Shown here in pieces: positions 8,116-16,156 of a stretch of DNA of 34,745 nucleotides. The translations under genes and the position numbers were made by a program. Every line of letters begins with the position of its first letter. Within the stretch, counting starts at the first letter, position 1. The stretch is from Hyphococcus sp. (GTDB lineage Bacteria > Pseudomonadota > Alphaproteobacteria > Caulobacterales > Parvularculaceae). The notes beneath the pieces are model-generated. The model had not been told where the DNA came from and searched no databases. It was given only the letters and a program-made list of their open reading frames with translations. The stretch covers positions 1-34,745 of the forward strand of contig BQJG01000036.1 of assembly GCA_021604585.1 (NCBI GenBank). Reading direction: 5' to 3'.

Positions 8116-9248
8116 AAGTCGATCTCCAGATAAAACATCGCGAAAAATGCGTCGATGACGATTACCAGAAATAAAGCCTGCACCACGGAAAGCGTCGTGT
8201 GCTGACCAAGCGATTCCGCACTGCCCTCGACCTTCATGCCTTGGAAGCAACCGATCACACCGATCACAAAAGCAAAGAACGGCGCCTTGATCAGGCCCGA
8301 CCAGAAATGATTCATTACGATGGTTTCTTGAAACCTGACCATGAACAGCGCCGGGGAAATATCCATGGCGAGCCACGCCACCAGCCCGCCGCCGATAATG
8401 CCCAGCATCGCCGCAATAAAAGCGAGGACGGGAAGCATGATGACCAGCGCGATAACACGCGGCAGCACCAAAACTTCCATCGGGTCGAGCCCAAGGACGC
8501 GCATGGCGTCGATTTCTTCGCGAATTTTCATCGAGCCGATCTGCGCGGTGAACGCGCTGCCGGAACGGCCCGCAATAAGGATCGCGCTCAACAACACGCC
8601 AAATTCGCGCAGCACCGAAATACCCACCAGTTCAACGGTGAAAATATCCGCGTTGAACATGCGCAAAATCTTCGCGCCCATAAACGCGACCACCGACCCA
8701 ATCAGAAACGACATGAGCCCAACGATAGGCACGGCGTTGAGGCCGGCTTCCTCCATATGGTGAACGGTCGCGGCCCAGCGCATTTTCGCCGGGTTGGCGA
8801 TCACACGACCGGCGGTTGCGAGCGTTAAGCCGATAAAGCCCAGCAATTCTATGGCCGCATTATAAGTATCGACAACGCCCTCGCCGAGACGGTTCACCAC
8901 CGCTACAAACGGATTGCCGTGCACTGGCTCGACGTGACAGGGGTCGAGATGCGCCTCGACTTGTTTCAACAGCGCAGCATGGGCGCTCGCCGCATGGACA
9001 AAACCGGAAGCCGAGCCGCGTTCCGCACAGCTGTGCATGGTCCGCTGCAGCATCATGGCGCCGACCGTATCGAGCCGGTCGACCCGGCCCATATCGATCA
9101 CCAGTTCGCGGCCAATCGAATCATCGGCGAAATCCCGCAAATTATTGTCGAGCTTGCCGAGGAATCGCGCGCGCCAGTCGCCACGGGGGATAAGTTTTAA
9201 AACCCCGTGCGACATATCGATATCGAAATGCGCCGCCGAATCCGTCAT
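8112..9248 (-). CDS. mlaE: MlaE-type ABC permease with N-terminal STAS domain
   Basis: A 378-residue permease. Residues 1 to about 110 form a STAS-like domain (IDMGRVDRLDTVGAMMLQ is the characteristic strand-turn-helix), the domain provided by the separate protein MlaB in E. coli. Residues about 120-378 are the MlaE permease with conserved RSGSAFTAQIGSMKIREEIDAMRVLGLDP and the GGGLVAWL and IGVIGCFQG segments. Five or so membrane helices are visible. In E. coli MlaFEDB the STAS protein binds MlaF and controls transporter stability and activity; the fusion suggests the same control in cis. It is the first gene of the operon, with a 150-base divergent region upstream. Confidence 0.94.
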   Translation of the reverse strand: MTDSAAHFDIDMSHGVLKLIPRGDWRARFLGKLDNNLRDFADDSIGRELVIDMGRVDRLDTVGAMMLQRTMHSCAERGSASGFVHAASAHAALLKQVEAHLDPCHVEPVHGNPFVAVVNRLGEGVVDTYNAAIELLGFIGLTLATAGRVIANPAKMRWAATVHHMEEAGLNAVPIVGLMSFLIGSVVAFMGAKILRMFNADIFTVELVGISVLREFGVLLSAILIAGRSGSAFTAQIGSMKIREEIDAMRVLGLDPMEVLVLPRVIALVIMLPVLAFIAAMLGIIGGGLVAWLAMDISPALFMVRFQETIVMNHFWSGLIKAPFFAFVIGVIGCFQGMKVEGSAESLGQHTTLSVVQALFLVIVIDAFFAMFYLEIDF

Positions 9249-9310
9249 GATTAACGCTTCCTTAAAGGGAACGAGCCGCGGCCCGCCCCTTGCAGTATTA
9301 TGGTTTAAGG

Positions 9311-9331
9311 CAGGATAATAAATTCATCCTG
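9311..9331. promoter_or_regulatory. Inverted repeat in the divergent mlaE/CHASE2 promoter region
   Basis: CAGGAT (9311-9316) and ATCCTG (9326-9331) form 6-base arms around an AT-rich 9-base spacer, in the 150-base space between the divergent mla operon and the CHASE2 gene. It could be a regulator site for either gene or chance; no matching copy was seen elsewhere in the window. Confidence 0.3.
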
Positions 9332-9398
9332 AATGAGGGGTTACAACCGTGCTCGGCAGGCCTAAGCCCTTAAAATTGTTGAGTGGAAAGGGTCTTTC

Positions 9399-11675
9399 TT
9401 GACCAAACGCATGTTTTCCAAGCCGTTTGCGTGGCTGACGGCGCTGCCGCTGCTGCTGGTGACCGGCGCCTTGGCGGTGATCGCGCTTGGGACGCTGGCG
9501 GGCGCGCAGTCCCCGGATGCGCGCTGGCGCGAGCGGCTTTTCGATTATTTTCAACGGCTTGACCCCGCTTCAGGCGCCTCTGTGGAAAACTTTCACCTGG
9601 TCCTGATCGATCGCGAGAGTGTCGACACCGTTGGCCCTTGGCCTTGGCCCCGGACGGTCATCGCCGGATTGGTTGAGGCGGCAGGCGCCGCCGGCGCCAA
9701 AGGCGTGATCCTGACCGAAGCGGTCGACGCCCCGGACCCCCTGTCGCCGGAGACCATCGGCGAGTTCTGGCTGTCGGGCGCGCGCGATGAAACGCTCGCC
9801 CAACAGCTCGCCCTGTTGCCTCGCACCGACGAAAGACTTGCCGAAGCCTTCACCAAGGTAAACGGCGCTGTTGGCGTTTCGGCGACCGCGCCTGCCGATC
9901 CAAACCGCGCCAGCTCGTTCCAGAGAACTGACATCAAAGGCGCCGCGTGGATTTCCGCTGGCGGCGCCGGCGCGGAATTTCTGGCGCTCCCTGCCGCGCG
10001 TTATTTCTACGCCATCAATCCGGCGCTCGCGAATGCTGCGCAACCCTCCGTCTCCGCGCTGGCGCCTGACTCTGACGGTGTGATCCGCCGTGCGCCGTTA
10101 TTGTGGTCGCTGGGCGGAGCGCCGGCGCCATCAACTGCATTAGAGGCCGCGCGCCTCGCCGCAGGAAATGGCGCTGTTGAAGTGACATTGAACAGCTCGG
10201 CGGCAAACGCGCAGGGCCGCACGGTGGAAAGCCTTAAAGTCGGCGAGCAAAGCTTTGCTGTTTCTGACGCGACGGCCTTGCGGCTGCATCTGCCGCGCAA
10301 TGTTTCCGTGCCGTCCACATCGGCGGCGCGGCTATTGTCTGGTTTCAACGGCGCGCCCTCATCCGTAGTCGGGTCGAACTCGCAATTGCAAGGCGCTGTT
10401 GTGCTGATTGGTCTCGACACGGAGCTGGGCCCGTCAGCGCGCACAGCGCGCGGCGACATGGCGCCAGCGGCTGTGCACGCACTCACCGCCGCACAAATTA
10501 CATCCGGCATTGCGCCAAACCGGCCGGGCTGGGCGGGCTATCTCGAAGCACTCGCCGTCATGTTGTTCGGCGCTGCTGCGATTATGACTGCGCAACGCCT
10601 CGAATTCTGGCAGGCGGCGGGTTTCGCCGCGCTACTCTCTGTTATCTTGATGCTGGGCGCCTATTGCGCATTCGCGTTCGGCGATCTGCTTCTCAATCCG
10701 ATCCCACCAGCCCTCGCGCTGTTTCTTGGCGCCTTGTCGGTGGCGGGAGGCAAATCCATTGGCGGCGTATTGCGCGACGATAATCTGCGCGGCTCCTTCC
10801 ACGACACCTTGCCTGAACCGGCGATGAAAAAACTGCGCGAGGATACCGGCAGCGAATTGCTGAAGGGCGTGCGCCGCGACATTACCGTGCTTGCCTGCGA
10901 GTTGCGCATCGCCGACGAAGATCTGCGCACCATGGAAAATCTTCCCGACGACATCACTAAACTGCTCGCATCGGCCTCGCTCGATCTGCGCCAGACCATC
11001 ATCGATGCAGGCGGCGCCGCCGATCAGGCCGAGGGTGGACGTCTGTTCGCCTATTTCAATGCGCCGCTCGAAAGCGCCGACCATCCGCAAGCCGGATGCG
11101 CCGCAGCCCTGCGCATGATCGAGAGCATGGACAAGGTCAACGCCGATCTCGACGCGTCGAGCCGCACGCGCGGCCTTCAAATTCACCTGGCCATTGGCAT
11201 CGCCACAGGCCCGTGCTTCGCCGGTCCTATGGGGCATGGCCGCAACAATCGTTATTCCGCCGTAGGTCCGGCGGTTGATCGCGCCGCTTTCCTGAGGAGC
11301 CAGTCGGAGTTTTACGGCCCGGCGATGATCTGCGATGAGACGGTGTTCAAGGAAACCCATCATCACTTTGCCTATCTCGAACTCGACAAGCTGAAACTGC
11401 GCGGCGAGAAACGCCCGGTCAGCATTTATGCGCTGATCGGCAATCCGTTCATCAAATCATCGAAAGCGTTTCGCGCGCTGGATGATGCGCATCGCCAGCT
11501 GCTTGCGTCATATCGTGCAGGCGACATGGCGGCAGCCCGCGCCAATCTCGAAAAAGCGAAAACCTCTCCCGGCGCCAAGATCGCGCTATTCGATATCTAT
11601 GAGGAACGCATCGCGAAATACGCCGAAAAGGGCGTGCCGCAAGGCTGGGACGGCGCACACACGGCGGGGGTTTGA
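9399..11675 (+). CDS. CHASE2 sensor protein with degenerate class III cyclase domain
   Basis: A 758-residue membrane receptor starting at TTG 9399, supported by GGAAAGG seven bases upstream; ATG 9411 has no such site. Layout: one N-terminal membrane helix (about 9-32), a large periplasmic CHASE2 domain (about 40-375; LVLIDRESVDTVGPWPWPR is its hallmark), three membrane helices (about 380-455), then a class III nucleotide-cyclase fold (about 490-690). The cyclase appears inactive. The first metal Asp is Glu501 (ITVLACEL), the second is Gly547 (EGGRLFAYF in place of GD), and the transition-state Asn and Arg are Asp627 and Phe631 (AVDRAAFL). The fold is otherwise recognisable (AIGIATGPCFAGPMG). 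It may act as a signal-binding or regulatory protein rather than making cAMP. It is divergent from mlaE. Confidence 0.9.
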   Translation: MTKRMFSKPFAWLTALPLLLVTGALAVIALGTLAGAQSPDARWRERLFDYFQRLDPASGASVENFHLVLIDRESVDTVGPWPWPRTVIAGLVEAAGAAGAKGVILTEAVDAPDPLSPETIGEFWLSGARDETLAQQLALLPRTDERLAEAFTKVNGAVGVSATAPADPNRASSFQRTDIKGAAWISAGGAGAEFLALPAARYFYAINPALANAAQPSVSALAPDSDGVIRRAPLLWSLGGAPAPSTALEAARLAAGNGAVEVTLNSSAANAQGRTVESLKVGEQSFAVSDATALRLHLPRNVSVPSTSAARLLSGFNGAPSSVVGSNSQLQGAVVLIGLDTELGPSARTARGDMAPAAVHALTAAQITSGIAPNRPGWAGYLEALAVMLFGAAAIMTAQRLEFWQAAGFAALLSVILMLGAYCAFAFGDLLLNPIPPALALFLGALSVAGGKSIGGVLRDDNLRGSFHDTLPEPAMKKLREDTGSELLKGVRRDITVLACELRIADEDLRTMENLPDDITKLLASASLDLRQTIIDAGGAADQAEGGRLFAYFNAPLESADHPQAGCAAALRMIESMDKVNADLDASSRTRGLQIHLAIGIATGPCFAGPMGHGRNNRYSAVGPAVDRAAFLRSQSEFYGPAMICDETVFKETHHHFAYLELDKLKLRGEKRPVSIYALIGNPFIKSSKAFRALDDAHRQLLASYRAGDMAAARANLEKAKTSPGAKIALFDIYEERIAKYAEKGVPQGWDGAHTAGV

Positions 11676-11681
11676 CAAGCC

Positions 11682-12860
11682 TCACTCAAACAGCTTGCCG
11701 CCGTCCCAAACGCGTTTCAGCATAAACGCCGAGCCAAGCGCGCCGGCGCCCATCGCCGCCATCATCAGATAGGCCGGGCCCGGACCGAAACCATTCCAGA
11801 CAAAACCGGCGGCGACGGTCGCGAGCCCCGTCACCGCGCCGACGCCGGTGGTCGACATCAAGGTCATGCCGGTGTTGACGAGCCGCAGCGGCGCGGCGCG
11901 GTCGAGAAACTCAATCGCGCCGAGATAGGCGAAAGCGAAAGTCGCGGCGTGCAGAAGCTGCACAATGAACAAGATGGCGAGCGGCGGCTCGAAGGCAGTG
12001 ATCGCCCAACGCACAAGCGCGGCGGCGCCCGCAATGGCGAGCAGATTGACCGGCCCCATTCGACGGACGAGGCCGCGCGCGCGAGTCAAAATGACAATTT
12101 CGGCAATGACGGCCACAGCCCACAAGCTGCCTATGGTCAAGGTGGAGTAGCCAAGCTGTTCCCATCGCAAAAACGAAAATGCGTAATAAACCGCATGCGC
12201 GCCCTGGGTCAGTCCGGCGGAAAGCAGCATCATCAAAAAGGCAAGATTGGAAACCAATTTCGGCGCCTCGCGCCAGGAAACGGGTTTGGCGCCGCCGCGA
12301 TCGCCCGCGCCCTTTGGCAAGGCGAATGACATGGCGAATGCAAAACACGCAGCCGCCGCCATGGACGGCGCCGCTGCAGCGATACCAGCCGTAGCCAGCA
12401 ACGCCCCCGCCAGCACATTGGTCGAGAGAAAAAAGAATGAGCCCGCCGCACGGGTCTGGCCGTAATGCAACCAGCCATTGCGATCCGCGCGCAACACCGC
12501 CGTATCGGTCAACGGCACCAGCAGGCCGAATGTAAAAATCACCAGCGCCGCCGCTGCGCCGATCAAGATTTTTCCCGGCGCAATGACCAAACCCGTAGCA
12601 CCAAGTGCGAAAAAGAAGGCGACGATTTGCAATGCGCGGCGTTCATCGCTCTGATGATCGGCCCAGAACGCCACCAGCGGCCCGAAGATCAACCGCGCAA
12701 TCAGCGCGGCGCCGGTGACCAGCCCGATTTCCGAAGCATTGAAGCCTTTTAACGCCAGCCAGCCGCCGAAAAACGGCAACTGAATGCCGAGCAACACAAA
12801 CTGACCGCCGTAAAAAAATGCGTAGAACGGTCCGGCGCGTTTCTTCAGCGCTTCACTCAA
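11682..12860 (-). CDS. MFS transporter (HcaT/MFS_1-like)
   Basis: About 392 residues from TTG 12860, with twelve expected membrane helices in two halves. The N-terminus (RAGPFYAFFYGGQFVLLGIQ) and the loop after helix 2 (RLIFGPLVAFWADH) resemble the MFS_1-like/3-phenylpropionate permease group. LLVPLTDTAVLR is a further conserved piece. The substrate cannot be read from the sequence. The start codon TTG overlaps the queC stop (TTGA), so it is likely translated from the same transcript by coupling; in-frame Met codons further upstream lie inside queC. A link with queuosine precursor uptake or with a phenolic acid are both open guesses. Confidence 0.85.
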   Translation of the reverse strand: MSEALKKRAGPFYAFFYGGQFVLLGIQLPFFGGWLALKGFNASEIGLVTGAALIARLIFGPLVAFWADHQSDERRALQIVAFFFALGATGLVIAPGKILIGAAAALVIFTFGLLVPLTDTAVLRADRNGWLHYGQTRAAGSFFFLSTNVLAGALLATAGIAAAAPSMAAAACFAFAMSFALPKGAGDRGGAKPVSWREAPKLVSNLAFLMMLLSAGLTQGAHAVYYAFSFLRWEQLGYSTLTIGSLWAVAVIAEIVILTRARGLVRRMGPVNLLAIAGAAALVRWAITAFEPPLAILFIVQLLHAATFAFAYLGAIEFLDRAAPLRLVNTGMTLMSTTGVGAVTGLATVAAGFVWNGFGPGPAYLMMAAMGAGALGSAFMLKRVWDGGKLFE

Positions 12861-13582
12861 TGGGAGGCCGTCGCGCGATATGCCGCCCAGCCGCGCGCGC
12901 GCAATTCGCATGCGGGGCACTCGCCGCAGCCATAGCCCCAATCCTGACGCTCACCGCGCACGCCGCGATAACATGTATGGCTGTGTTCATTGATGAGATC
13001 GACGAGCAGCGCGCCGCCCAGTCTTTCCGCCAGACGCCAGCTTTCCGCTTTATCAATATGCATCAAGGGCGTTTCTAACGAGAAATTTGCATCCATGCCG
13101 AGCCGTAATGCGTCAAGCTGTGCGTTTAGCGCGCTTTCACGGCAATCGGGATAACCGGAGAAGTCGGTTTCGCACATGCCGGCGACCAGCGTCCCAAGAT
13201 TGCGGCGATAGGCGAGCCCGCCGGCCAGCGCCAGAAACACAAGATTTCGTCCGGGCACGAAAGTTGTCGGCAAGCCGTCATCGGCGAGAGCGATTTCAGT
13301 GTCATGCGTCATCGCAGTTTCGCCGAGATCTTTAAGGCCGCCCGCATTCACCGACGTATCGTCGCCAAGCCTTTCAGCCCATTGGGGAAACGCCGCCAAT
13401 ACCGCCCGCCGAACAGCCCGGCGCGCACCAAGCTCCACCGAGTGACGCTGACCGTAGTTAAAGCCCACCGTTTCCACATGGGCGAACTTGTCGAGCGCCC
13501 ATGCAAGCGCAATGGAGCTGTCCTGTCCGCCGGAAAAAAGCACCAGCGCGCGATTGGGGTCGAGCTTGCGCATCTCATTCAT
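12857..13582 (-). CDS. queC: 7-cyano-7-deazaguanine synthase QueC
   Basis: Converts 7-carboxy-7-deazaguanine to preQ0 using ATP and ammonia, in the queuosine tRNA-modification pathway. About 241 residues from ATG 13582; in-frame sequence upstream to 13648 would run up to the cutA start. The PP-loop ATPase motif LFSGGQDSS is near the N-terminus, GFNYGQRHSVEL and TTFVPGRNLVFL follow, and four C-terminal cysteines (HTCYRG, then CGECPAC) bind zinc. No queD or queE is present in the window. It is divergent from cutA and coupled to the downstream MFS gene. Confidence 0.94.
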   Translation of the reverse strand: MNEMRKLDPNRALVLFSGGQDSSIALAWALDKFAHVETVGFNYGQRHSVELGARRAVRRAVLAAFPQWAERLGDDTSVNAGGLKDLGETAMTHDTEIALADDGLPTTFVPGRNLVFLALAGGLAYRRNLGTLVAGMCETDFSGYPDCRESALNAQLDALRLGMDANFSLETPLMHIDKAESWRLAERLGGALLVDLINEHSHTCYRGVRGERQDWGYGCGECPACELRARGWAAYRATASH

Positions 13583-13647
13583 GCGCGCGAGAATCGGCGC
13601 ATCCTTATGGCTTGAAGCGTGTTTAGGACGCAGCCGGGAGGCTCGCA

Positions 13648-13974
13648 ATGTCTGGAATTGTATTTCTTTACGTCACCACGCCAAACTCTGAGACCGCAGC
13701 CCGCATCGCCCGGGCGCTTGTGGAAGAAAAGCTGGCCGCCTGCGTGAACATCCATGCCGAGATGCGTTCCATCTATGAGTGGGAGGGCAAGGTTGAGATC
13801 GGTCTGGAGACACCCTTGATCGTCAAGACGACGGCATCCGCAGCAAACGCCGCCCGTGACCGCATTCTGGCGCTGCATCCTTATGGCGAGCCGTGCATCG
13901 CCGCTCTGCCGATCGCGGCAGGAGGCTCAAGCCGCGGCTTTCTGGACTGGGTCGCCAGCGCAGTTTCCAGCTAG
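13648..13974 (+). CDS. cutA: Divalent-cation tolerance protein CutA
   Basis: A 108-residue CutA1-type protein, a small trimeric ferredoxin-like fold linked to copper tolerance. The conserved blocks are all present: YVTTPNSETAARIARALV, KLAACVNI, SIYEWEGKVE and PLIVKTT, and the C-terminal LDWVASAV. The length is normal for the family. GGGAGG lies six bases before the ATG at 13648. It is divergent from queC with 65 bases between the starts and is followed after 121 bases by msrA. Its molecular role in bacteria remains uncertain. Confidence 0.94.
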   Translation: MSGIVFLYVTTPNSETAARIARALVEEKLAACVNIHAEMRSIYEWEGKVEIGLETPLIVKTTASAANAARDRILALHPYGEPCIAALPIAAGGSSRGFLDWVASAVSS

Positions 13975-14095
13975 AACCACAGCCGGCTCAGATCGGTTTG
14001 ATAATTTGGCGGAACCACAAAAGCGTGAAGGGGGCTTGCCGCGCGCCCCGTTCAGCCCTTTATGAACAAGGCCATTTCTGCTGGAGATTAAGCCC

Positions 14096-14578
14096 ATGAC
14101 CGAGATCGCTGTATTCGCCGCCGGATGCTTTTGGGGCGTTGAACAAGTGTTTCGCGATACGGACGGCGTTCGTGCGACCGAGGTCGGTTATACGGGCGGC
14201 CACAAAGACAACCCGACCTACCGCGAAGTCTGCGCCAAAACGACCGGTCACGCCGAAGCGGTCAAGGTCGAGTTTGATCCCGCCATGGTCAGCTATGAAA
14301 AACTGCTTGAGGTTTTCTGGCAAAGCCATGACCCGACACAAATCAATCGACAGGGGCCGGATGTAGGCGACCAGTATCGCACGGCGATTTTCACCACGAG
14401 TGATGCGCAACGACAGTTAGCGCTCGCGTCTTTAAAAGCCGAAGACTCTTCTGGCCGTCACGGGCGCCCGATTGCGACCAAAGTCGAACCGTTTGACGTG
14501 TGGTGGAAAGCGGAAGAATATCACCAGCAATACGCCGAAAAAAACGGCGGCGCCGCCTGTCACGTTCCAGGACGCTGA
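14096..14578 (+). CDS. msrA: Peptide methionine-S-sulfoxide reductase MsrA
   Basis: Repairs oxidised methionine (S epimer) in proteins. A 160-residue enzyme with the catalytic motif GCFWGVE (Cys11), GYTGGHKDNPTYREV, GHAEAVKVEFDP and HDPTQINRQGPDVGDQYRTAIF, all diagnostic. A candidate resolving Cys lies near the C-terminus (AACHVPGR). A TGGAG ribosome site precedes the ATG at 14096. The 3' end overlaps the convergent hydrolase gene by 19 bases. No msrB is nearby. Confidence 0.96.
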   Translation: MTEIAVFAAGCFWGVEQVFRDTDGVRATEVGYTGGHKDNPTYREVCAKTTGHAEAVKVEFDPAMVSYEKLLEVFWQSHDPTQINRQGPDVGDQYRTAIFTTSDAQRQLALASLKAEDSSGRHGRPIATKVEPFDVWWKAEEYHQQYAEKNGGAACHVPGR

Positions 14579-15525
14579 TCGCCTTCCGGCGCCGGGTCCC
14601 CTGAGCGTTGTAAAACCCAATCCGCAACGTCGCGCCAGACGGCGGGGGCTTGAAGGTCGCGAAACAACATGTGCCAGCCTTCAGAGTAACGGCGGAAAGT
14701 GATGTCTCCGCTAAGCCGCATGGCGGTTTTTTCCATCGCTTTCAACGGAATGATCTCATCCTTCTCGCCCATCAGAAACAAAATGTCGCCGCGCACTTCT
14801 TGAGCTTTATTGTAAGCAGACCCCATCACGCGCGTAACGCCGAGGATCGCGTCAAGGCGCGTTTCCTTGATCACCAGCGGATCGGCATACATCTCGCGTA
14901 AGATTTCAATGTTGTCCGTTGCGCGGCGCTGCACGCGTTCGCCAGACAGGGTTTTTCCCGGCGCAAACGTCGCCGCGATATTGGCGGTAACCCGATAGGG
15001 AATCGGCAGCGCTCTTCCGCCCCAGACGCCCGGCGCTGCAAGGATCAATCCATCCGCGCCCAACGGCGCCTCCGCTTCGCCAGCAAGAATGACTCCCGCA
15101 CCCATAGAGTGACCTGCGACAAAGACCGGAAGCCCCGGATGTTTCACGCGCGCCGCCGCAATCGCAGCGCGCAGATCGGCGATCATGCTTTCTTCGCCAA
15201 CCCAATGACCGAATTCCGGAGAGCGGCCAAATCCTCGCTGATCGATGGCGTAGGTGGTGACGCCTTGTTCGGCCCAATATTCGGCAGGCCCGGAAAACAT
15301 ATGCGAATAGTCATTCATCCCGTGCAGGGCGATAATCACTGCTCGCGGCGCCTCCGCTTCCCAACGCTGAATGGCCAACACGGCGCCATCGATGGAATGA
15401 AGTCCGTCCGCTTCAATCGTTGGCGCGAATCGCGCCTGCGGCGCATCAGGAAATGAAACGCAGGCGGAAAGCGCGAGCGCGGCGATTAACGCGGCCGCGA
15501 AATTTTTCAGGTTATTACTCAGCAT
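14560..15525 (-). CDS. Alpha/beta-hydrolase lipoprotein (lysophospholipase-like)
   Basis: A 321-residue serine hydrolase anchored as a lipoprotein: signal sequence with lipobox LALSAC (Cys22), start ATG 15525. The hydrolase core has the oxyanion segment ALHGMNDYS, IDQRGFGRSPE, the nucleophile elbow GHSMGAG (Ser140), the acid in MGEKDEIIP (Asp256) and the His in SEGWHML (His285), so a complete triad. These are the marks of the Hydrolase_4/monoglyceride-lipase group, and it probably acts on lysophospholipids or monoglycerides in the envelope. In-frame sequence upstream of 15525 runs through a repeat element and is rejected. It converges with and overlaps msrA by 19 bases. Confidence 0.9.
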   Translation of the reverse strand: MLSNNLKNFAAALIAALALSACVSFPDAPQARFAPTIEADGLHSIDGAVLAIQRWEAEAPRAVIIALHGMNDYSHMFSGPAEYWAEQGVTTYAIDQRGFGRSPEFGHWVGEESMIADLRAAIAAARVKHPGLPVFVAGHSMGAGVILAGEAEAPLGADGLILAAPGVWGGRALPIPYRVTANIAATFAPGKTLSGERVQRRATDNIEILREMYADPLVIKETRLDAILGVTRVMGSAYNKAQEVRGDILFLMGEKDEIIPLKAMEKTAMRLSGDITFRRYSEGWHMLFRDLQAPAVWRDVADWVLQRSGDPAPEGDQRPGT

Positions 15526-15535
15526 TTTAATTCGT

Positions 15536-15616
15536 TCACCCCGCGAAAGCGGGAAGCCACAACACAAAGGACAGCTTGACCACTTCTGGATTCCCCGATT
15601 TCCCAGGGATGAGCGG
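15536..15616. repeat. REP-like inverted pair in the marR-hydrolase spacer
   Basis: The left unit (15536-15555) contains CCCGC-GAAA-GCGGG, a perfect 5-bp stem with a GNRA loop. The right unit (15590-15616) is a degraded inverted copy ending in GGGATGA. 15597-15616 matches 32189-32208 at 16 of 20 positions. Paired opposite-facing hairpins in a spacer are typical of REP/BIME-type elements. Confidence 0.6.
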
Positions 15617-15667
15617 AGTGTGATGATTTTGGAGAATAGAAACAAGCCGCGCCGGCAAAAAGTAGCG

Positions 15668-16150
15668 CTAGTCGCCGTTCTCCATCGCGCGCGCCTCAAG
15701 TTTTTTCAGCGCCATACGGAAAGCCGCCGCTTCATCCGCGCCCAACGTCGCCAGCAAATCATCTTCAAACTCCAGCGCCATGGCCGCGACGCGGTCGAAC
15801 AGCGCCCGCCCTTCACCCGACAAAGCAAGCGAAGATACGCGTCTGTCGTCGGGGTCGGGCGCACGCTTGACGAAGCCTTTCTGTTCAAGGCTGGCGACAG
15901 CGCGGCTGACCGTCATTTTGTCCATCGGCGTGCGGCGCACCACATCGCGCGCAGCGACCTGCGCCGCTTCGCCGATCACCGCGAGCACGCGCCATTCCGG
16001 AATGGTGATCTTTTCATCGCGATAGGCGCGCGCCAGCCGACCGGAAATCGCATGCCCAAGCGCAACAATCCGGTAAGGCGCAAACTCTTCAAGAACGAGC
16101 TTGCGTTTTTTGTCCGCCAGCGGGTTCGGCATTACAGTGACGACAGTCAT
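15668..16150 (-). CDS. MarR-family transcriptional regulator
   Basis: A 160-residue winged-helix regulator. The helix-turn-helix region is about 60-100 (VAARDVVRRTPMDKMTVSRAVASLEQKGFV) and the wing is RAPDPDDRRVSSLALS, the MarR signature. The flanking helices form the dimer interface. It starts six bases after the hppD stop, so it is the second gene of an hppD-marR operon. A perfect 18-bp palindrome over the hppD promoter is the natural candidate operator, giving a self-limiting circuit. The ligand could be 4-hydroxyphenylpyruvate, homogentisate or a related aromatic; this is inference. ATG 16150 is used; ATG 16132 is an alternative. Confidence 0.93.
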   Translation of the reverse strand: MTVVTVMPNPLADKKRKLVLEEFAPYRIVALGHAISGRLARAYRDEKITIPEWRVLAVIGEAAQVAARDVVRRTPMDKMTVSRAVASLEQKGFVKRAPDPDDRRVSSLALSGEGRALFDRVAAMALEFEDDLLATLGADEAAAFRMALKKLEARAMENGD

Positions 16151-16156
16151 GGGCCG

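Noticed and set aside
8199..8828. Forward open frame of 209 codons opposite mlaE
   Set aside because: It is rich in His, Asn, Asp and Arg with no hydrophobic core, and is antisense to a clear permease.
10632..11366. Reverse open frame of 244 codons inside the CHASE2 gene
   Set aside because: No motif, and the forward frame carries a complete CHASE2-TM-cyclase architecture.
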